NCBI RefSeq assembly: GCF_004135735.1
Contig: NZ_CP012670.1
Location: 4,485,501 to 4,549,500, forward strand
DNA length: 64,000 nucleotides
DNA from: Sorangium cellulosum
GTDB lineage: Bacteria > Myxococcota_A > Polyangia > Polyangiales > Polyangiaceae
Reading direction: 5' to 3'
The position numbers were made by a program, and so were the translations under genes. Numbering within the stretch: position 1 is the first letter of the stretch; each line of letters starts with the position of its first letter. Of the stretch, positions 52,827 through 61,102 are shown one piece after another. Under the pieces are notes generated by a model. It was given only the letters and a program-made list of their open reading frames with translations. It was not told the DNA's origin and searched no databases.

Positions 52827-54788
52827 ATGCTCTCGCTCGAAGCAGGCAGCATCATCAGCGGCCGGTATCGGCTGGAGAGGAGGCTCGCGCGCGGCGGCAT
52901 GGGGTCGGTCTGGGTCGCGCGCCACCTCCAGCTCCAGGTGGACGTCGCCATCAAGTTCATGGCGCCGGAGTTCGCCGCCTCGCCGGAGGCGCGGGCGCGC
53001 TTCGAGCGGGAGGCGCGGGCCTCCGCGCTGATCAAGAGCCCCCACGTCGTGCACGTGTACGACTACGGCATCGAGGAGGAGACGCCCTTTCTCGTGATGG
53101 AGCTCCTCGATGGCGAGGATCTCGGGGCGCGGCTCCTCCGCGAGCGGCGGCTCTCCCTGTCGGCCACGGCCGATCTCGTGGGCCAGGTCTGCCGGGCGCT
53201 GCGCAGGGCGCACGAGATGGGGCTCGTGCACCGCGATATCAAGCCGGGGAACATCTTCCTCGCGGGCAAGGCCGACGACGAGGTCATCAAGGTCCTCGAC
53301 TTCGGGATCGCGAAGGAGATGGGCCTCGGGAAGGCGGACAGCACGACCCGGAGCGGCGTGCTGCTCGGCTCGCCGAGCTACATGAGCCCCGAGCAGGTGC
53401 GGCGGCACCGGGAGGTCGACCACCGCAGCGATCTCTGGTCGCTCGGGGTCATCATCTACCAGTGCCTCACCGGCGAGCTCCCCTTCGCCAGCCCCGAGGT
53501 CGGCGACGTGCTCGTCCAGATCTGCACCGCCGACGTTCGTCCGCCGGGGCAGCTCGTGCCCGGCCTCGGCCAGGAGGTCGACCGCTTCATCGCGCGGGCG
53601 CTCCGGCGCGATCCCGACGAGCGGTTCCAGGGCGCGCGGGAGCTCGCCGACGCCTTCGCCGCCGCGGTGGCCGCGCGCACCCCGTGGCGCGCCGCCGCGC
53701 GCACCACCCCGGTGCCGGCGACCCCGCCGGGCCCGCCGGGCTCCCGCCTCGGCGCGAGCCTCCCGCCAGGCGCGAACCCCCCGCTCGGCGCGGGCCCCCC
53801 GCTCGGCGCGGGCCCCCCGCTCGGCGCGGGCCCTCCGCTCGGCGCGAGCTCCCCGCTCGGCGCGGGCCCCCCGCTCGGCGCGGGCCCTCCGCTCGGCGCG
53901 GGCCAGCCCGCGCGCGACGCGACGGCGGCCGGCCCTGGCGCGCCTCCGTTCCTGTCAGGCGACCCCACCTCGACGGCACCGGCGGCGCTGTCCGCGGACC
54001 TCCTCTTCGGCCCCCAGGTCCCCCAGCCCACCGAGCGGTTCGTCGCGCCTCCGGGGCGCCTCCCCGAGCCGATCGAGCGGCCCGCCGACGCGATGGATCG
54101 GTCCATCGAGCCAGGCCGCGTCGCCCAGCCGGACGAGGGCGCCCGCCCGCCGGGGTGGCCCACCGCGCCCGCCGGGGCGCACGGGCTCCCGCCGCCGCCC
54201 GGCGCCGAGGGCACGCTCGCGCCGGCTGGACGCAGCCTCGCCGTCCCGCCGAACCGCGGCAGGCAGATCGGGATCGCGCTCGCGTCGCTGGCCGGCGTGT
54301 TGACCGTGGCGCTCTTCCTGGCGGCCATCGGCCTGCTGCACGCGTCCGGCGAGGACGCGGACAACGAGGAAGCGAGGCCGGACCTTCGCGCCGCGCCCTC
54401 CGCTCCCTCCGCCGCGGCCGCGGCCGCGCCCTCCGCTCCCTCCGCCGCGGCCGCGGCCGCGCCCTCCGCCCCCTCCGCCGCGGCCGCGGCGGCGCCGGCA
54501 CCGGAAGCCTCGGCAGCCGCGGCGCTCACGCCGGACGTCGACGGCGCCACCTCCGCGGCGCCAGCCGCCTCAGGAACGCCGTCGCCCGCCGAGCCAGGGC
54601 CCGGCAGGACGGCGCAGGCGAACGACGCCCCGCCCCACGCGCCGACGCGGTCGGACCGACCGGACGCCCCCACCGCGATGCCGGCCGAGACGAGCCCGCC
54701 GCGCTCCACGGCGAACCTGCCGCCCCGGCGCTCGGCTCCCCGGGCGTCGTCGAGAAAGAACCATGACCCGCTCGACCAACTCGACTAG
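52827..54788 (+). CDS. Ser/Thr protein kinase with membrane anchor and repetitive Pro/Ala tail
   Basis: A 653-residue Hanks kinase. The kinase domain (~10-290) carries ARGGMGSVW, VHRDIKPGN, LDFGIAK and MSPEQV. Then come ~9 repeats of PPLGAG, a long Pro-rich segment, a transmembrane helix (IGIALASLAGVLTVALFLAA) and, outside, three APSAPSAAAAAA repeats. The ATG at 52827 starts it; the frame is open upstream to 52656. Its 3' end overlaps the next gene by 26 bases, so they are likely coupled. A sensor role for the periplasmic tail is possible, though it looks disordered. Confidence 0.88.
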   Translation: MLSLEAGSIISGRYRLERRLARGGMGSVWVARHLQLQVDVAIKFMAPEFAASPEARARFEREARASALIKSPHVVHVYDYGIEEETPFLVMELLDGEDLGARLLRERRLSLSATADLVGQVCRALRRAHEMGLVHRDIKPGNIFLAGKADDEVIKVLDFGIAKEMGLGKADSTTRSGVLLGSPSYMSPEQVRRHREVDHRSDLWSLGVIIYQCLTGELPFASPEVGDVLVQICTADVRPPGQLVPGLGQEVDRFIARALRRDPDERFQGARELADAFAAAVAARTPWRAAARTTPVPATPPGPPGSRLGASLPPGANPPLGAGPPLGAGPPLGAGPPLGASSPLGAGPPLGAGPPLGAGQPARDATAAGPGAPPFLSGDPTSTAPAALSADLLFGPQVPQPTERFVAPPGRLPEPIERPADAMDRSIEPGRVAQPDEGARPPGWPTAPAGAHGLPPPPGAEGTLAPAGRSLAVPPNRGRQIGIALASLAGVLTVALFLAAIGLLHASGEDADNEEARPDLRAAPSAPSAAAAAAPSAPSAAAAAAPSAPSAAAAAAPAPEASAAAALTPDVDGATSAAPAASGTPSPAEPGPGRTAQANDAPPHAPTRSDRPDAPTAMPAETSPPRSTANLPPRRSAPRASSRKNHDPLDQLD

Positions 54789-55776
54789 CGCCCCGCGCCC
54801 CGCTCGCCGGAACGCGCGGCGAGCGCGCGCGGGCGGCGGCGCCCTCCTCGCCGTCCTGCTCACCGGCTCCGCCGCGCTCGCGGAGCCGTCGCCGCGCGAT
54901 CGGGCGCAGGCCGAGGTGCTCTTCCGGGCCGGGCGACAGCTCGTCAGCAAGGGCGACCTCGCCGCGGGGTGCCCCAAGTTCGAGGAGAGCTTCGCGCTCT
55001 ACCCCGCCGCGAGCACGAAGCTCAACCTCGCCAGGTGCCACGAGCAGGCCGACGAGCTCGTGCTCGCCTGGCGCGCCTACCGCGAGGCGCTCACCCTGGT
55101 GGGCGACGTGACGCCGGAGTCCCGGCGGAAGGAGCTCTCGGAGATCGCGCACGCGGGGCTCGCGGCGCTCGACGCCCGCCTGGCGAAGCTGCGCATCGTG
55201 ATCCCGACGCCGCCGGGCGCGCTGAAGGTGCTCCGCGACGGGGCGCTCGTGCCCGCGTCGGAGCTGGGGGAAGCGTCGCCGGTCGAGCCGGGGCGACACG
55301 AGGTGAGCGCGAGCGCGCCGGGGCACCCGACCGTCACGCGCGCCGTGGTCGCCGAGGCGGGCAAGACCGCGACCGTCGAGCTGTCGCTCGAGCCCATGGA
55401 GCAGCGGTCGCCGGAGGTCCCGGCGTGGGTGTGGATCACCGGCGGCGCGGGCGTCGCGCTCACGGGCGTCGGCGTCTACTTCCTCGGCACCGATCTCGCG
55501 GCGATCAGCGACCTCCGCGCGAACTGCCATGAAGACGGGGGCAAGACGTACTGCGCCCCGGGCTACGATCACGAGCGCGACAACGCGCGCAAGAACCGCG
55601 GCCTCGGCCTCTTCCTCGGCCTCGGCGGCGCCGGCGCGGTCGCGATCGGCGCCGCGGTGGTGGGGCTCCTGAAGGTGCCTTCCACGAGCGCGCCTGGCTC
55701 ACGGGAGGCCGCGCTGACCGTCTCTCCCTGGGTCGCGCCGGGGGGCGGCGGCACCTCGATCTCCGGCGCGTTCTGA
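54763..55776 (+). CDS. Secreted TPR/PEGA-like protein paired with kinase
   Basis: A 337-residue protein: signal sequence (GGALLAVLLTGSAALAEP), a TPR-like region (~45-130: DRAQAEVLFRAGRQLVSKGDL, KFEESFALYPAASTKLNLARCHE), a PEGA-like segment (~145-205: IVIPTPPGALKVLRDGALV, EPGRHEVSASAPGHPT), and two transmembrane helices towards the end (VWITGGAGVALTGVGVYFLG, LGLFLGLGGAGAVAIGAAV). This TPR-PEGA layout recurs beside myxobacterial kinases. The ATG at 54763 overlaps the kinase end by 26 bases. It may be the kinase's periplasmic partner; unproven. Confidence 0.8.
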   Translation: MTRSTNSTSAPRPARRNARRARAGGGALLAVLLTGSAALAEPSPRDRAQAEVLFRAGRQLVSKGDLAAGCPKFEESFALYPAASTKLNLARCHEQADELVLAWRAYREALTLVGDVTPESRRKELSEIAHAGLAALDARLAKLRIVIPTPPGALKVLRDGALVPASELGEASPVEPGRHEVSASAPGHPTVTRAVVAEAGKTATVELSLEPMEQRSPEVPAWVWITGGAGVALTGVGVYFLGTDLAAISDLRANCHEDGGKTYCAPGYDHERDNARKNRGLGLFLGLGGAGAVAIGAAVVGLLKVPSTSAPGSREAALTVSPWVAPGGGGTSISGAF

Positions 55777-55837
55777 CCGGAGCGCGCCGGCGGCGGCAGG
55801 GCCCCCGTTCCGCCGGCGGTGGGGGCGCGCCGGGGGC

Positions 55838-57034
55838 TCACCCCTCCAGCAGCTCGAAGCGGATCCCCGCCGCCTGCAGCCGCTCGATGAGCCGCTCCCC
55901 CATCGCGACCGCCGGCGTGAGGACCCCGGCGCGCGCCGGCAGCCGCTCGCGGTCGAACGCCATGCAGAGCGCCGCCTCCGCCACCATCTTCGCGGTCTCC
56001 GCGTAGCCCGGATCGCCGCCGCTCACCCGCGTCACCACCCTCCGTGACGCGCTCTTGCCGTGGAACGTCACCTGGAACCAGCCGCGCGCCCGCTCCTCCG
56101 CGCTCGGCCCCTCGCCCGGCCTGCGCACCTTGCGGAGCAGCTCGCGCGTCGGCCCCACCTTGGCGAGCGCGAAGAGCGCGCCGAAGCCCGCCATCCCGAG
56201 CGCGAGCTTGAGCCCGGACCGGACCTGCATGAAATGCCCGTACCGGAAGTCCGGGCCGTACACGTCGAGCTCCCGCGCGCTCCGCAGCACGATCTGCGGA
56301 TCGATGGTCGACAGCGGAGCGATCCAGGCGCGCAGCTCCTTCTCGTACCGGATGCGCGGCCTGAGCGGCTCCGCCTTGCGCGCGCCCTGCCCCCCCGCGG
56401 GCCGCGCGCCGCGCCTCTTGCGCCCCGAGCGCGCGACGATGTCGAGCAGCGTCTGCCAGGTGCCGCCGGAGAAGCTGCCGTGCATGCGCACGACGCCCTC
56501 CACCACGAGCGGCTCGCCCGCGGGGAGCTTCGTCACCGTGAAGAGCACCCCGAGGTCGTGCGGGACGCTGTCGAACCCGCACGCGTTCACGATCCGCACG
56601 CCCGCCTCGCGGGCGCGCCGATCGTGGCGCTCGATGAGCCGGTCGACGAACTCGGGCTCTCCGGTGAGGTCGGCGTAATCGGTGCCCGCGCGGATGCACG
56701 CCTCGACCAGCGGCTCGCCGCGATCGGCGTACGGACCGACCGTGGTGAGCACGACGCGCGCCTCGCGGGCCATGCGCTCGAGCGACGCCGCGTCCTCCGA
56801 CCTCGCCTCGATGACGCCCAGCGCGGCGCAGGCCGGATCGATCGCCTCCATCGCCGCCTTCACCTCGGCGAGCCGCGCCGGGCTCCGGCCAGCGATCGCC
56901 CAGCGGATGGGCCGCCCCTCCGCGCCCGGGGCAGAGGCGTCCTTGCCCTTGGTGGCGAGGTACTCGGCGACGAGGCGACCGGTGAAGCCGGTCGCGCCGA
57001 AGACGATCACGTCGTACGTGCGGTCGCTGGTCAT
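55838..57034 (-). CDS. Saccharopine dehydrogenase-like (trans-acting enoyl reductase) oxidoreductase
   Basis: A 398-residue protein of the saccharopine-dehydrogenase superfamily, close in layout to mycobacterial trans-acting enoyl reductase: N-terminal NADP-binding VIVFGATGFTGRLVAEYLA, then VLTTVGPYADRGEPLVEACI, GTDYADLTGEPEFVDRLI, the CGFDSVPHDLG motif and MHGSFSGGTWQT. A polar C-terminal region follows. Such enzymes reduce enoyl groups in lipid or polyketide synthesis, but others are uncharacterised. ATG 57034. It is 35 bp downstream of the amidase gene on the same strand. Confidence 0.82.
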   Translation of the reverse strand: MTSDRTYDVIVFGATGFTGRLVAEYLATKGKDASAPGAEGRPIRWAIAGRSPARLAEVKAAMEAIDPACAALGVIEARSEDAASLERMAREARVVLTTVGPYADRGEPLVEACIRAGTDYADLTGEPEFVDRLIERHDRRAREAGVRIVNACGFDSVPHDLGVLFTVTKLPAGEPLVVEGVVRMHGSFSGGTWQTLLDIVARSGRKRRGARPAGGQGARKAEPLRPRIRYEKELRAWIAPLSTIDPQIVLRSARELDVYGPDFRYGHFMQVRSGLKLALGMAGFGALFALAKVGPTRELLRKVRRPGEGPSAEERARGWFQVTFHGKSASRRVVTRVSGGDPGYAETAKMVAEAALCMAFDRERLPARAGVLTPAVAMGERLIERLQAAGIRFELLEG

Positions 57035-57069
57035 GGGGCAGCCTGATACCACGACCGCAGCCGGGGACG

Positions 57070-58530
57070 TCAGCGTCGGCGCCACGACAGCGCAGGCGGA
57101 ACCCAGCCGCCGAACACGCGCTCCAGGTGCTGCGCCACGGCGATCGTCACGTGATCGTTGCCGTGGATCGCCGCCACCTGGACGCCGAGCGGCAGCCCCG
57201 CGCCGTTGAGGCCGAGCGGGACCTGCGTCGCCGGCATCTCCATGACGTTGAGCACGGCGGTGTACGTCCACTGGAAGGGCGGCAGGAGCGGCGCGTAGTG
57301 GCGGGGCGCGGGCTCCGGGTACGACGGGTAGAGCAGGACGCCCCGCTCGCCGAGGCGCGACACGAGCTCGGCCCGGAGCGCCCCGCCGAGCTCGGCGGCG
57401 CGCCGGACGCGCGCGGGCACGCGCCTGCCGAGATCCTCCAGCAGCGCGAGGCCGAGGGCGGGCAGCGTGTGCGACGAGCGGCGGAGCGACCAGCGCGCGA
57501 GCTCGCGCGGCAGGCTCACGGGGCGGCCGCCCCCGAGCAGCCCGCGGAACGTCACGCCCTCGGCGGCGCCCACCATCGCCGTCCAGATGTCGAGCGTCCG
57601 CGCGAGCAGATCGATCCGCGCCTCGCGGACCGTCGCCCCCCGCGCGGCGAGCGCCCGGGCGGCCTTCCTCTGCGCGTCCAGGAGATCGGGGCTCACCGGG
57701 CGGACGCCGTCGTGCTCGATCGAGAGGACCGAGAGCCCGGCGAGATCGACCGCGTCCGGGTCGCCGAGCGGCATCGGCGCGCAGCTCGGATCGCGCCCGT
57801 CGGGGCCCGCGAGGACGCGGAGCACCGGCATGAGATCCTCGGCGCGCCGCGCGATCGGGCCCGTCGTCATGAAGCGGAGCGCCCCCTCGCCCGGCAGCGG
57901 AAACTGCCCCGAGCTCGGCACGAGCCCGCCGGTCGGCTTGTGCCCGAAGACGCCGTTGAAGAAGGCGGGCATCCGGATGGATCCGCCGATGTCCGAGCCG
58001 AGCCCGACGGGCGCGCCGCCCGCGCCGACCACGGCGGCCTCCCCGCCCGAGCTCCCGCCCGCGGTGCGCGCCGGATCGTAGGGGTTGTTCGTCCGGCCGT
58101 AGACCCGGTTGTTCGTCTCCATCCACATGCAGAGCTCCGAGACGTTGGTGACCCCGAGCGGGATGAAGCCGGCGGCGCGCAGCCGCGCGACCGTCACCGC
58201 GTCCGCCCCCGCGCACACGCCGGCGCGGGCGACGAGGCCGGCGGAGTTCGGCATGCCCGCGACGGCGAAGCTCTCCTTGATGGAGCACGGGACGCCCAGG
58301 AACGGCGGCGCGCCGGCGGCCCCCCCCCGCTCGAGGAGCGCGTCGGCCGCGCGCGCCTCGGCGCGGGCGGCGTCGAACCGGGTCGCCACCATCGCGTTGA
58401 GCGTCGGGTTCACGCGCTCGATGCGCCGGATATGGGCCTCCACGACCTCGGCCGAGGTCACGGCGCGGGCGCGGATCAGCGCCGCGAGCCGCGTCGCGGA
58501 GTGCATTAAGAGCGGATCTCGTGACGGCAT
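57070..58530 (-). CDS. Amidase-signature family amidase
   Basis: A 486-residue amidase. The Ser-cisSer-Lys triad can be placed: Lys in GVPCSIKESFAV, then TAGGSSGGEAA and GLGSDIGGSIRMPA (nucleophile Ser in the DIGGS motif). The length and the C-terminal GLPLGVQVAA and ERVFGGW blocks are typical of fatty-acid-amide or acylamide hydrolases. No gatB lies beside it, so it is not GatA. The ATG at 58530 is used, although Met9 (58506) is also possible. Substrate unknown; together with the enoyl-reductase-like gene it could be a two-gene unit. Confidence 0.87.
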   Translation of the reverse strand: MPSRDPLLMHSATRLAALIRARAVTSAEVVEAHIRRIERVNPTLNAMVATRFDAARAEARAADALLERGGAAGAPPFLGVPCSIKESFAVAGMPNSAGLVARAGVCAGADAVTVARLRAAGFIPLGVTNVSELCMWMETNNRVYGRTNNPYDPARTAGGSSGGEAAVVGAGGAPVGLGSDIGGSIRMPAFFNGVFGHKPTGGLVPSSGQFPLPGEGALRFMTTGPIARRAEDLMPVLRVLAGPDGRDPSCAPMPLGDPDAVDLAGLSVLSIEHDGVRPVSPDLLDAQRKAARALAARGATVREARIDLLARTLDIWTAMVGAAEGVTFRGLLGGGRPVSLPRELARWSLRRSSHTLPALGLALLEDLGRRVPARVRRAAELGGALRAELVSRLGERGVLLYPSYPEPAPRHYAPLLPPFQWTYTAVLNVMEMPATQVPLGLNGAGLPLGVQVAAIHGNDHVTIAVAQHLERVFGGWVPPALSWRRR

Positions 58531-58630
58531 GGGTCCGGCCGCGGATCAGGCGCGGGACAACGACCGAGGTCAAGGGCTCGCCGCCACGCGCCGGACAGGG
58601 CCCTGGCCACGCGCGCGTACCCAGCGGCGC

Positions 58631-58712
58631 GGCGCGCCCGCCCGGGCGGGCCGGCGCGCCCGCCCGGGTGGGCCGGCGCGCCCGCTCGGGTGGGCCGGCG
58701 CGCCCGGGCAGG
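58631..58712. repeat. About 3.7 tandem 22-bp repeats
   Basis: Units start at 58631, 58653, 58675 and 58697 (GGCGCGCCCGCCCGGGTGGG-type with a C/T variant). Each contains CGCCCG/CGGGCG-like arms that can fold. The array lies 76 bp before the CBS gene start, in the divergent gap with the amidase gene. Confidence 0.85.
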
Positions 58713-58787
58713 CGCCGGGCCGGGAGCGCTTCTTGCTGTGCCTCACAGCACATTCCCGACGCCCCAGCCACGGAGAGGGAGCCCTCC

Positions 58788-59276
58788 ATGAGCACGCTGC
58801 GTGTTCGCGACATCATGACCGACGACGTCTACGCCCTGCGGTCGGGCACCTCCGTCGAGGAGGCGGCCCGCGCGCTCGTCGCGCGCCGCATCGGCGGCGC
58901 TCCGGTCCTCGACGGCAGCCGCATCGTCGGCATCGTCTCCACGACCGACCTCGTTCGCCCGGGGGTCTCCCGCGCCGAGGGCGAGCCCGTGATCGACGCC
59001 GTGATGACGCGCGCCATCTACGCCGTCCTCCCCGGCGACCCCGTGATGACCGCCGTGCGCCTGATGGTCCAGGAGGGCATCCACCGCGTGGTCGTGGTCG
59101 CGGGCAGCGGCGCGCTCGCGGGGATGATCACGGCGATGGACGTGCTGCGCGCGCTCGCCCAGGGGCGCTCCGTGCAGGAGGGCGACTACGCCTTCGACGC
59201 GCGGCGCGAGGTGCACAGCGAGCCGGGCGTGGCGGTGAGCTACGTCGATCTGCGCACGTTCGAGCTCGCCGACTGA
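58788..59276 (+). CDS. Two-CBS-domain protein
   Basis: A 162-residue protein made of two CBS motifs: VRDIMTDDVYALRSGTSVEEAARALV with GIVSTTDLVRP, and DAVMTRAIYAVLPGDPVMTAVRLM with GMITAMDVLRAL. Paired CBS domains bind adenosyl ligands (AMP, ATP, SAM) and usually regulate a partner; here they stand alone. The ATG at 58788 has a GGAGAGGGAG site about 8 nt before it. The frame is open well upstream, without coding features. Confidence 0.88.
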   Translation: MSTLRVRDIMTDDVYALRSGTSVEEAARALVARRIGGAPVLDGSRIVGIVSTTDLVRPGVSRAEGEPVIDAVMTRAIYAVLPGDPVMTAVRLMVQEGIHRVVVVAGSGALAGMITAMDVLRALAQGRSVQEGDYAFDARREVHSEPGVAVSYVDLRTFELAD

Positions 59277-59327
59277 TCGCGGCCGCGCCGGCCGAGCGCG
59301 GCCAGCGCGTGGGCCGCGCGCCCTCGC

Positions 59328-60320
59328 CTACTCGCCCGCCGCGCGCTCGCCCGCCGCGCGCACCGCGTGGCGAGCGGGCGGCGCCGCGGCGATCGCGGGC
59401 CTCCGCTCCCGCTGCGGGAACTCCCATCGCACGGCGCCGGTCACCAGCCAGTCGACGGCCCCCTGGCTGCCGACCTGGATCCCGGGATCGAGGTACACCT
59501 GCACGCGCTCGCTGAGCGCCGCGCCCACCTCGAGGATGCTCGTCGACACGACGCGCGGCGCGCCGCGATGGTTGAAGTGGAAGCCCTGGTCCGGCTGCAA
59601 CCAGAGCCCTCGCGGCAGCTCGACGATCGCGAACGCCCGCGCCGTCGACCCCTGGATCGCGTCCCGCCGCGGATCGCCGCCGAACGACACCGCGTGCTGC
59701 AGGTGCAGCCCCAGGCGCGCCGCACGCGCCACGCGGACGTACGCTTGGACGATGGGCGCGATCTGGTTCTTCCCCGCGCCGAGCGCGGGGCGCGTCGCCG
59801 AGTCGAGGACGAGATCCGAGCCGACGAGGAGCGCGACCCGCGGCGTGCCGACGACGCGGACGAGCGGCCGGATCAGGATGTCGCCGAGCCCCACGTCGCG
59901 CTCGCCCTCGAGCCCGCCCGCGTAGGCGAGCGGCACGTCGGCGCGCAGCGAGAAGCTCCGGTCGAACGCGTAGTCGCCGCGGAGCACCGCCGCGTTGAAG
60001 AACCGGCCCCTGCCGCGGGTGATGTAATCGTTCCGGAGCTCGACGAACGTGCTGAGGTTGGCGGCGGCCGCCCGGGCCGGCGCGCCGCGCGCCGCGGCGG
60101 CGGGCCGCTCCTCACCGCGCGGCGGGGGCGAAGGGGGCCGCTCGACCGGCGGCACAGGGCGCGCGGGCTGCGCGCGCAGCGCGGCCGCGGGCTCCTCCGC
60201 CGCGCCCGCCGACGCGCTGCCCAGCGCGAGGACCCCGATCGCGGCGCATGAGGCCGCGCGGCCGCAGAGCGAGAGCGAACGATCGGCCGGGCGCGCGTGC
60301 GCCGCGAGGTGCGCTTGCAT
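59328..60320 (-). CDS. Predicted outer-membrane beta-barrel protein
   Basis: A 330-residue exported protein. A signal sequence (AASCAAIGVLALGSASAGAAEE) and a Pro/Arg-rich linker precede ~240 residues of alternating short strands with aromatic edges (TFVELRNDYITRGRGRFFNA, YAFDRSFSLRADVPLAYA, DILIRPLVRVVGTP, QVYLDPGIQVGSQG). This suggests a transporter-like barrel of the phenol-degradation 'MetA'-like or similar superfamily. The ending WLVTGAVRWEF is a likely last strand, but an unusual ~25-residue Ala/Arg tail follows it. The ATG at 60320 is chosen because the signal sequence starts there. Function unknown. Confidence 0.62.
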   Translation of the reverse strand: MQAHLAAHARPADRSLSLCGRAASCAAIGVLALGSASAGAAEEPAAALRAQPARPVPPVERPPSPPPRGEERPAAAARGAPARAAAANLSTFVELRNDYITRGRGRFFNAAVLRGDYAFDRSFSLRADVPLAYAGGLEGERDVGLGDILIRPLVRVVGTPRVALLVGSDLVLDSATRPALGAGKNQIAPIVQAYVRVARAARLGLHLQHAVSFGGDPRRDAIQGSTARAFAIVELPRGLWLQPDQGFHFNHRGAPRVVSTSILEVGAALSERVQVYLDPGIQVGSQGAVDWLVTGAVRWEFPQRERRPAIAAAPPARHAVRAAGERAAGE

Positions 60321-60773
60321 GCCGGATCCATGGTGGCGTCGCGCCGCGCGCCGCAGTCGGTCCAGGGCAGCAGTCCGCACCGCGGGCGCGCACGAGGAGC
60401 GGTCCGGCGTTTGCGCACAGCGCCCCGGCGCCGTGACAACCGCGCGCCCCGGGGCCGCTCGTCTCCGGAGACGCTCACCGCGCCGCCGAACGACTCGGAC
60501 GAAACGCGCCGCCGCGATCGTCGCGATGGGCGATGGCGATCGCTCACACCGCGCGCGTCGTGAGCGTCGCGCGCGTCGTGAACGCATCGCACGTCGTGCA
60601 CGCGGCGAACGCTCGACGGTCGCTTCGGACATCGCGCGTTCGTTCGGAACGTCGCGCGCGTCCCGCGCTCCTCGGCTTCACAAAAACCGCATGAAACACC
60701 GCGGAAACACGCGACCTGCAAAGAAACAGCTTGACGCGACGCAGCAGCTCCGTATGGTAGATGTACGCACGCC
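60321..60773. other. Divergent intergenic region containing the ilv promoter
   Basis: 453 bp between the barrel-protein gene (-) and the ilv leader (+). Between about 60540 and 60620 there are degenerate CGCGTCGTGAACG-like repeats. The sequence becomes A+T-richer (60680-60760) toward the promoter called at 60731-60758. No supported ORF. Confidence 0.5.
60731..60758 (+). promoter_or_regulatory. Predicted sigma-70-type promoter of the ilv operon
   Basis: TTGACG (60731-60736), a 16-bp spacer and TATGGT (60753-60758), in a locally A+T-richer stretch just before the leader ORF. Transcription would start about 8 bp upstream of the leader ATG at 60774, or give a longer untranslated leader if the peptide begins at the GTG at 60840. 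Confidence 0.55.
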
Positions 60774-61001
60774 ATGCAGAAGCCGAAGTGCACCGCCAGC
60801 GCTCACGCCTCCGGCGATGGGACTCGCGCTGAGAAGCTGGTGCGCAGGGCTTCGCCCTCGTGCTCGTCGCTGCGTTCGCTCGTCGTCGAGAGCGTCGTGC
60901 CCGTCGCGCTCCTAGCGGGGCTAGCCATTCCTGCGCTCGTCGGCCCGGTCGGGATTGTTGGGCTGATTCGCGTTGGAGACGGGTGCGGGCCGCCGCTCTG
61001 A
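60774..61001 (+). CDS. Leader peptide of the ilv operon (attenuation peptide)
   Basis: A 75-codon ORF directly upstream of a terminator. Its last 40 residues are crowded with branched-chain amino acids (SLVVESVVPVALLAGLAIPA, then LVGPVGIVGLIRVG). Rare A/T-rich codons sit exactly here: two CTA for Leu, three ATT for Ile and two GTT for Val, in a genome that normally uses G/C endings. The stop (60999-61001) lies just after the antiterminator arm. Start uncertain: ATG 60774, or the in-frame GTG 60840 with GAGAAG upstream. It controls expression rather than acting as a protein. Confidence 0.72.
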   Translation: MQKPKCTASAHASGDGTRAEKLVRRASPSCSSLRSLVVESVVPVALLAGLAIPALVGPVGIVGLIRVGDGCGPPL

Positions 61002-61058
61002 GCAAGGCAGCATGGAGATAGGCCCCCGCACCGAGAAGGTCCGGGGGCCTTTGTTTTT
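60982..61058 (+). promoter_or_regulatory. ilv attenuator: antiterminator and intrinsic terminator
   Basis: The terminator stem pairs 61020-61028 (AGGCCCCCG) with 61042-61050 (CGGGGGCCT), with a further ACC/GGT pairing inside the loop, and is followed by TTTGTTTTT (61050-61058). The alternative pairs 60982-60991 (GGTGCGGGCC) with 61021-61032: eight contiguous pairs, a 2-nt bulge and two more pairs, disrupting the terminator. The arm at 60982 lies between the control codons and the leader stop, as in classical ribosome-stall attenuation. Confidence 0.8.
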
Positions 61059-61102
61059 CTGGCCTGTGGGTTCCGAGGAGCAGCCGTCGTAAGGAGGTTC
61101 AG

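Noticed and set aside
57070..58530. GatA subunit of the Glu-tRNA amidotransferase
   Set aside because: No gatB or gatC adjacent and the sequence lacks GatA-specific blocks; a general amidase fits better.
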